From NCBI GenBank assembly GCA_041394245.1, contig JAWKIR010000004.1:62001-126000 (forward strand): 64,000 bases of DNA, written 5' to 3'. This DNA comes from Acidimicrobiales bacterium (GTDB lineage: Bacteria; Actinomycetota; Acidimicrobiia; Acidimicrobiales; Aldehydirespiratoraceae). Below the pieces are notes generated by a model. That model did no database searches. It was not told the origin of the DNA and saw only the letters and a program-made list of their open reading frames with translations. The position numbers were made by a program, and so were the translations under genes. Shown one piece after another: positions 62,876-64,000 of the stretch (its first letter is position 1; the number at the start of each line of letters is the position of its first letter).

Positions 62876-64000
62876 TCAGGGCGTGGCGGCGTCGTGCGGG
62901 AGCGAGCCGCGGGCGGCCCGAAGGTAGCCGTAGGGGGTCTCGGCCCGGAAGTTGCTGACCCTGCTGGTGTAGACGTCGGCGTACTTCTCGACCTGGCGGG
63001 CGAACAGGCTCTTGTCGACACCGGCGCGCATCAACGGACCCCAGACGACATTGCCCTGTTCGGTCGCCGCCCGGGCGAGCGGAGCGATCCGCTCGTCGAC
63101 CTCGGCGACGGCTGCGGCCGCGGCCTCGACGGCGGCGTCGATCTTGTCGTGTGGTTCTCCGGCGACCACGCGGTGACGGCGGGCCATCCGCAGCCGTGAA
63201 TGCTCCCGCTCGCGACGGACCTTCTCCTCCATCAGGTTTCCAAGGGCGTGGCTGTCGTCGCGGAACTCGTCGGCCGCGTCGACCTCGGCCTCGAGCTCGC
63301 GGGCGATGAGTGTGGTCCGCCACCGGAGGATGTCCTTGGTCACGTGGACATCGCCGAACAGGTGGTCGCCGACATAGAGGAACTGTGACGGATCGTGACC
63401 GAGGCTCTGTTCGACCATGCGGGCGTTGCCGCCGTGGTACACGATGCCGGCTTCGAGCGGGCCGAAGTGCGGCTCGAGCAAGCCGCGGGCTTCGTCGACG
63501 ATTTGATAGATCGGGCCGACTTCGGAGAAGAACCGGGGCTTGGCCGCGGCGACGATCACGACGTCGAACAGGTCGCGCCAGGTCTCGCCTTCGGGCATGA
63601 ACCGGTCGAACGACCAGCTCATCATGAACTGGGTGTAGCTCCACTCGGAGTTCGTGATGAGGAGCAGTTGCTTGCCCGCGAGGCGCTGGTCCTGCAGCGT
63701 CGGCACGAGACCCGGGTCGAGATCGACGAATCGTTCGGGTTCGGCGACGATCGCCGCCTTCAAGGAACCGTCGGTGTGGACGGTGCCGAGTGCGATGTCG
63801 ATGGCGCGATAGAGGTGGGCGTAGCTGCTGATACCCGGAAGCGGCGATCGGTCGTGGAGGGCCACGAGCTGGCACCACAGCGACGCACGGCTCAGCTCGA
63901 ACAGCGTGTTCATGAACTCGAAGCGATCCTCGCCCAGCTCGACGACGGTGCCGTAGTACGTGTCGCGCAGCTCCCGGAACGACAGCACCGAATCGCCGTG
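62876..64000 (-). CDS. HAD-IG family 5'-nucleotidase, N-terminus beyond window edge
   Basis: The frame is open from the right edge (64000) to a stop at 62876, 374 codons. Motifs visible are LLLITNSEWSYTQFMMSW (HAD motif II), and FLYVGDHLFGD (motif IV), as in the cytosolic purine 5'-nucleotidase-like HAD-IG group, followed by a long helical C-terminus. The catalytic Asp motif (DxD) lies in the missing part. The in-frame GTG at 63988 is unlikely to be the start, because HAD motif I would be lost. Confidence 0.85.
   Translation of the reverse strand, partial: HGDSVLSFRELRDTYYGTVVELGEDRFEFMNTLFELSRASLWCQLVALHDRSPLPGISSYAHLYRAIDIALGTVHTDGSLKAAIVAEPERFVDLDPGLVPTLQDQRLAGKQLLLITNSEWSYTQFMMSWSFDRFMPEGETWRDLFDVVIVAAAKPRFFSEVGPIYQIVDEARGLLEPHFGPLEAGIVYHGGNARMVEQSLGHDPSQFLYVGDHLFGDVHVTKDILRWRTTLIARELEAEVDAADEFRDDSHALGNLMEEKVRREREHSRLRMARRHRVVAGEPHDKIDAAVEAAAAAVAEVDERIAPLARAATEQGNVVWGPLMRAGVDKSLFARQVEKYADVYTSRVSNFRAETPYGYLRAARGSLPHDAATP

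Overview
The window is GC-rich DNA with almost no intergenic space. The gene content points to a free-living actinobacterium, most likely of the Acidimicrobiia (Ilumatobacter-like) type: F420-type luciferase-like monooxygenase, WS/DGAT acyltransferase, CaiB/BaiF CoA-transferase, MmpL-type exporter, cytochrome bd, 4Fe-4S photolyase and several lipoproteins. This placement is an inference from gene content and codon style, not from a marker gene. No rRNA, tRNA, CRISPR array, phage or insertion sequence was seen. About 50 protein genes are supported, two of them visibly damaged, and both window edges cut a gene (pyruvate:ferredoxin oxidoreductase on the left, a HAD 5'-nucleotidase on the right).

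Layout. 1-6 kb: PFOR, an FMN-binding PPOX-fold protein, pyruvate phosphate dikinase, a cupin and a lysine/alanine-rich DNA-binding-like protein. 6-17 kb: amidohydrolase, a broken SDR gene, an FeS photolyase, SRPBCC protein, an SDR/DUF2867 reading frame running into a DksA-type zinc-finger gene, alpha/beta hydrolase, DUF2071, a secreted M23-like protein, and an EmrB/QacA-type exporter with its TetR regulator. 17-29 kb: cell-surface genes (O-antigen-ligase-like protein, a 977-residue wall/membrane-anchored multidomain protein with a coupled partner, GH10 lipoprotein, X-Pro-peptidase-like lipoprotein, a hydrolase-like lipoprotein). 29-36 kb: a class III cyclase/AAA/TPR regulator coupled to two tandem serine hydrolases, a third serine hydrolase and a rhomboid protease. 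36-44 kb: PilZ, LLM oxidoreductase plus AttH-like protein, frameshifted CoA-transferase, WS/DGAT, a fourth serine hydrolase, YihY. 44-50 kb: cydAB, M3 oligopeptidase, CorA. 50-64 kb: DUF4262, C69 peptidase with a dehydrogenase, a second copy of the hydrolase-like lipoprotein family, acyl-CoA ligase, nitrilase, S4 protein, MmpL transporter and the HAD nucleotidase.

Regulation is unusually readable. Many genes start 5-8 bases after an nAnnnT (often TAGSGT or TACGCT) hexamer, i.e. they look leaderless. Within the first 13 kb a motif close to the mycobacterial DosR/DevR hypoxia box recurs (TGACCTTCGACCCT and variants). Four copies lie 32.5-33.5 bp, centre to centre, upstream of a -10-like hexamer; these precede ppdK, the Rho_N-tailed protein, the DksA-like gene and the alpha/beta hydrolase. 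A fifth copy lies in front of the PPOX gene. With PFOR, PPDK and cytochrome bd also present, a low-oxygen response is the most coherent reading. Two genes at 50-53 kb share a promoter resembling the PafBC/RecA-independent DNA-damage promoter. The most interesting candidates for undescribed biology are the DosR-like regulon, the promoter embedded in the SDR-DksA reading frame, the leader-peptide-coupled cyclase operon and the Calx-beta/pentapeptide surface protein with its partner.
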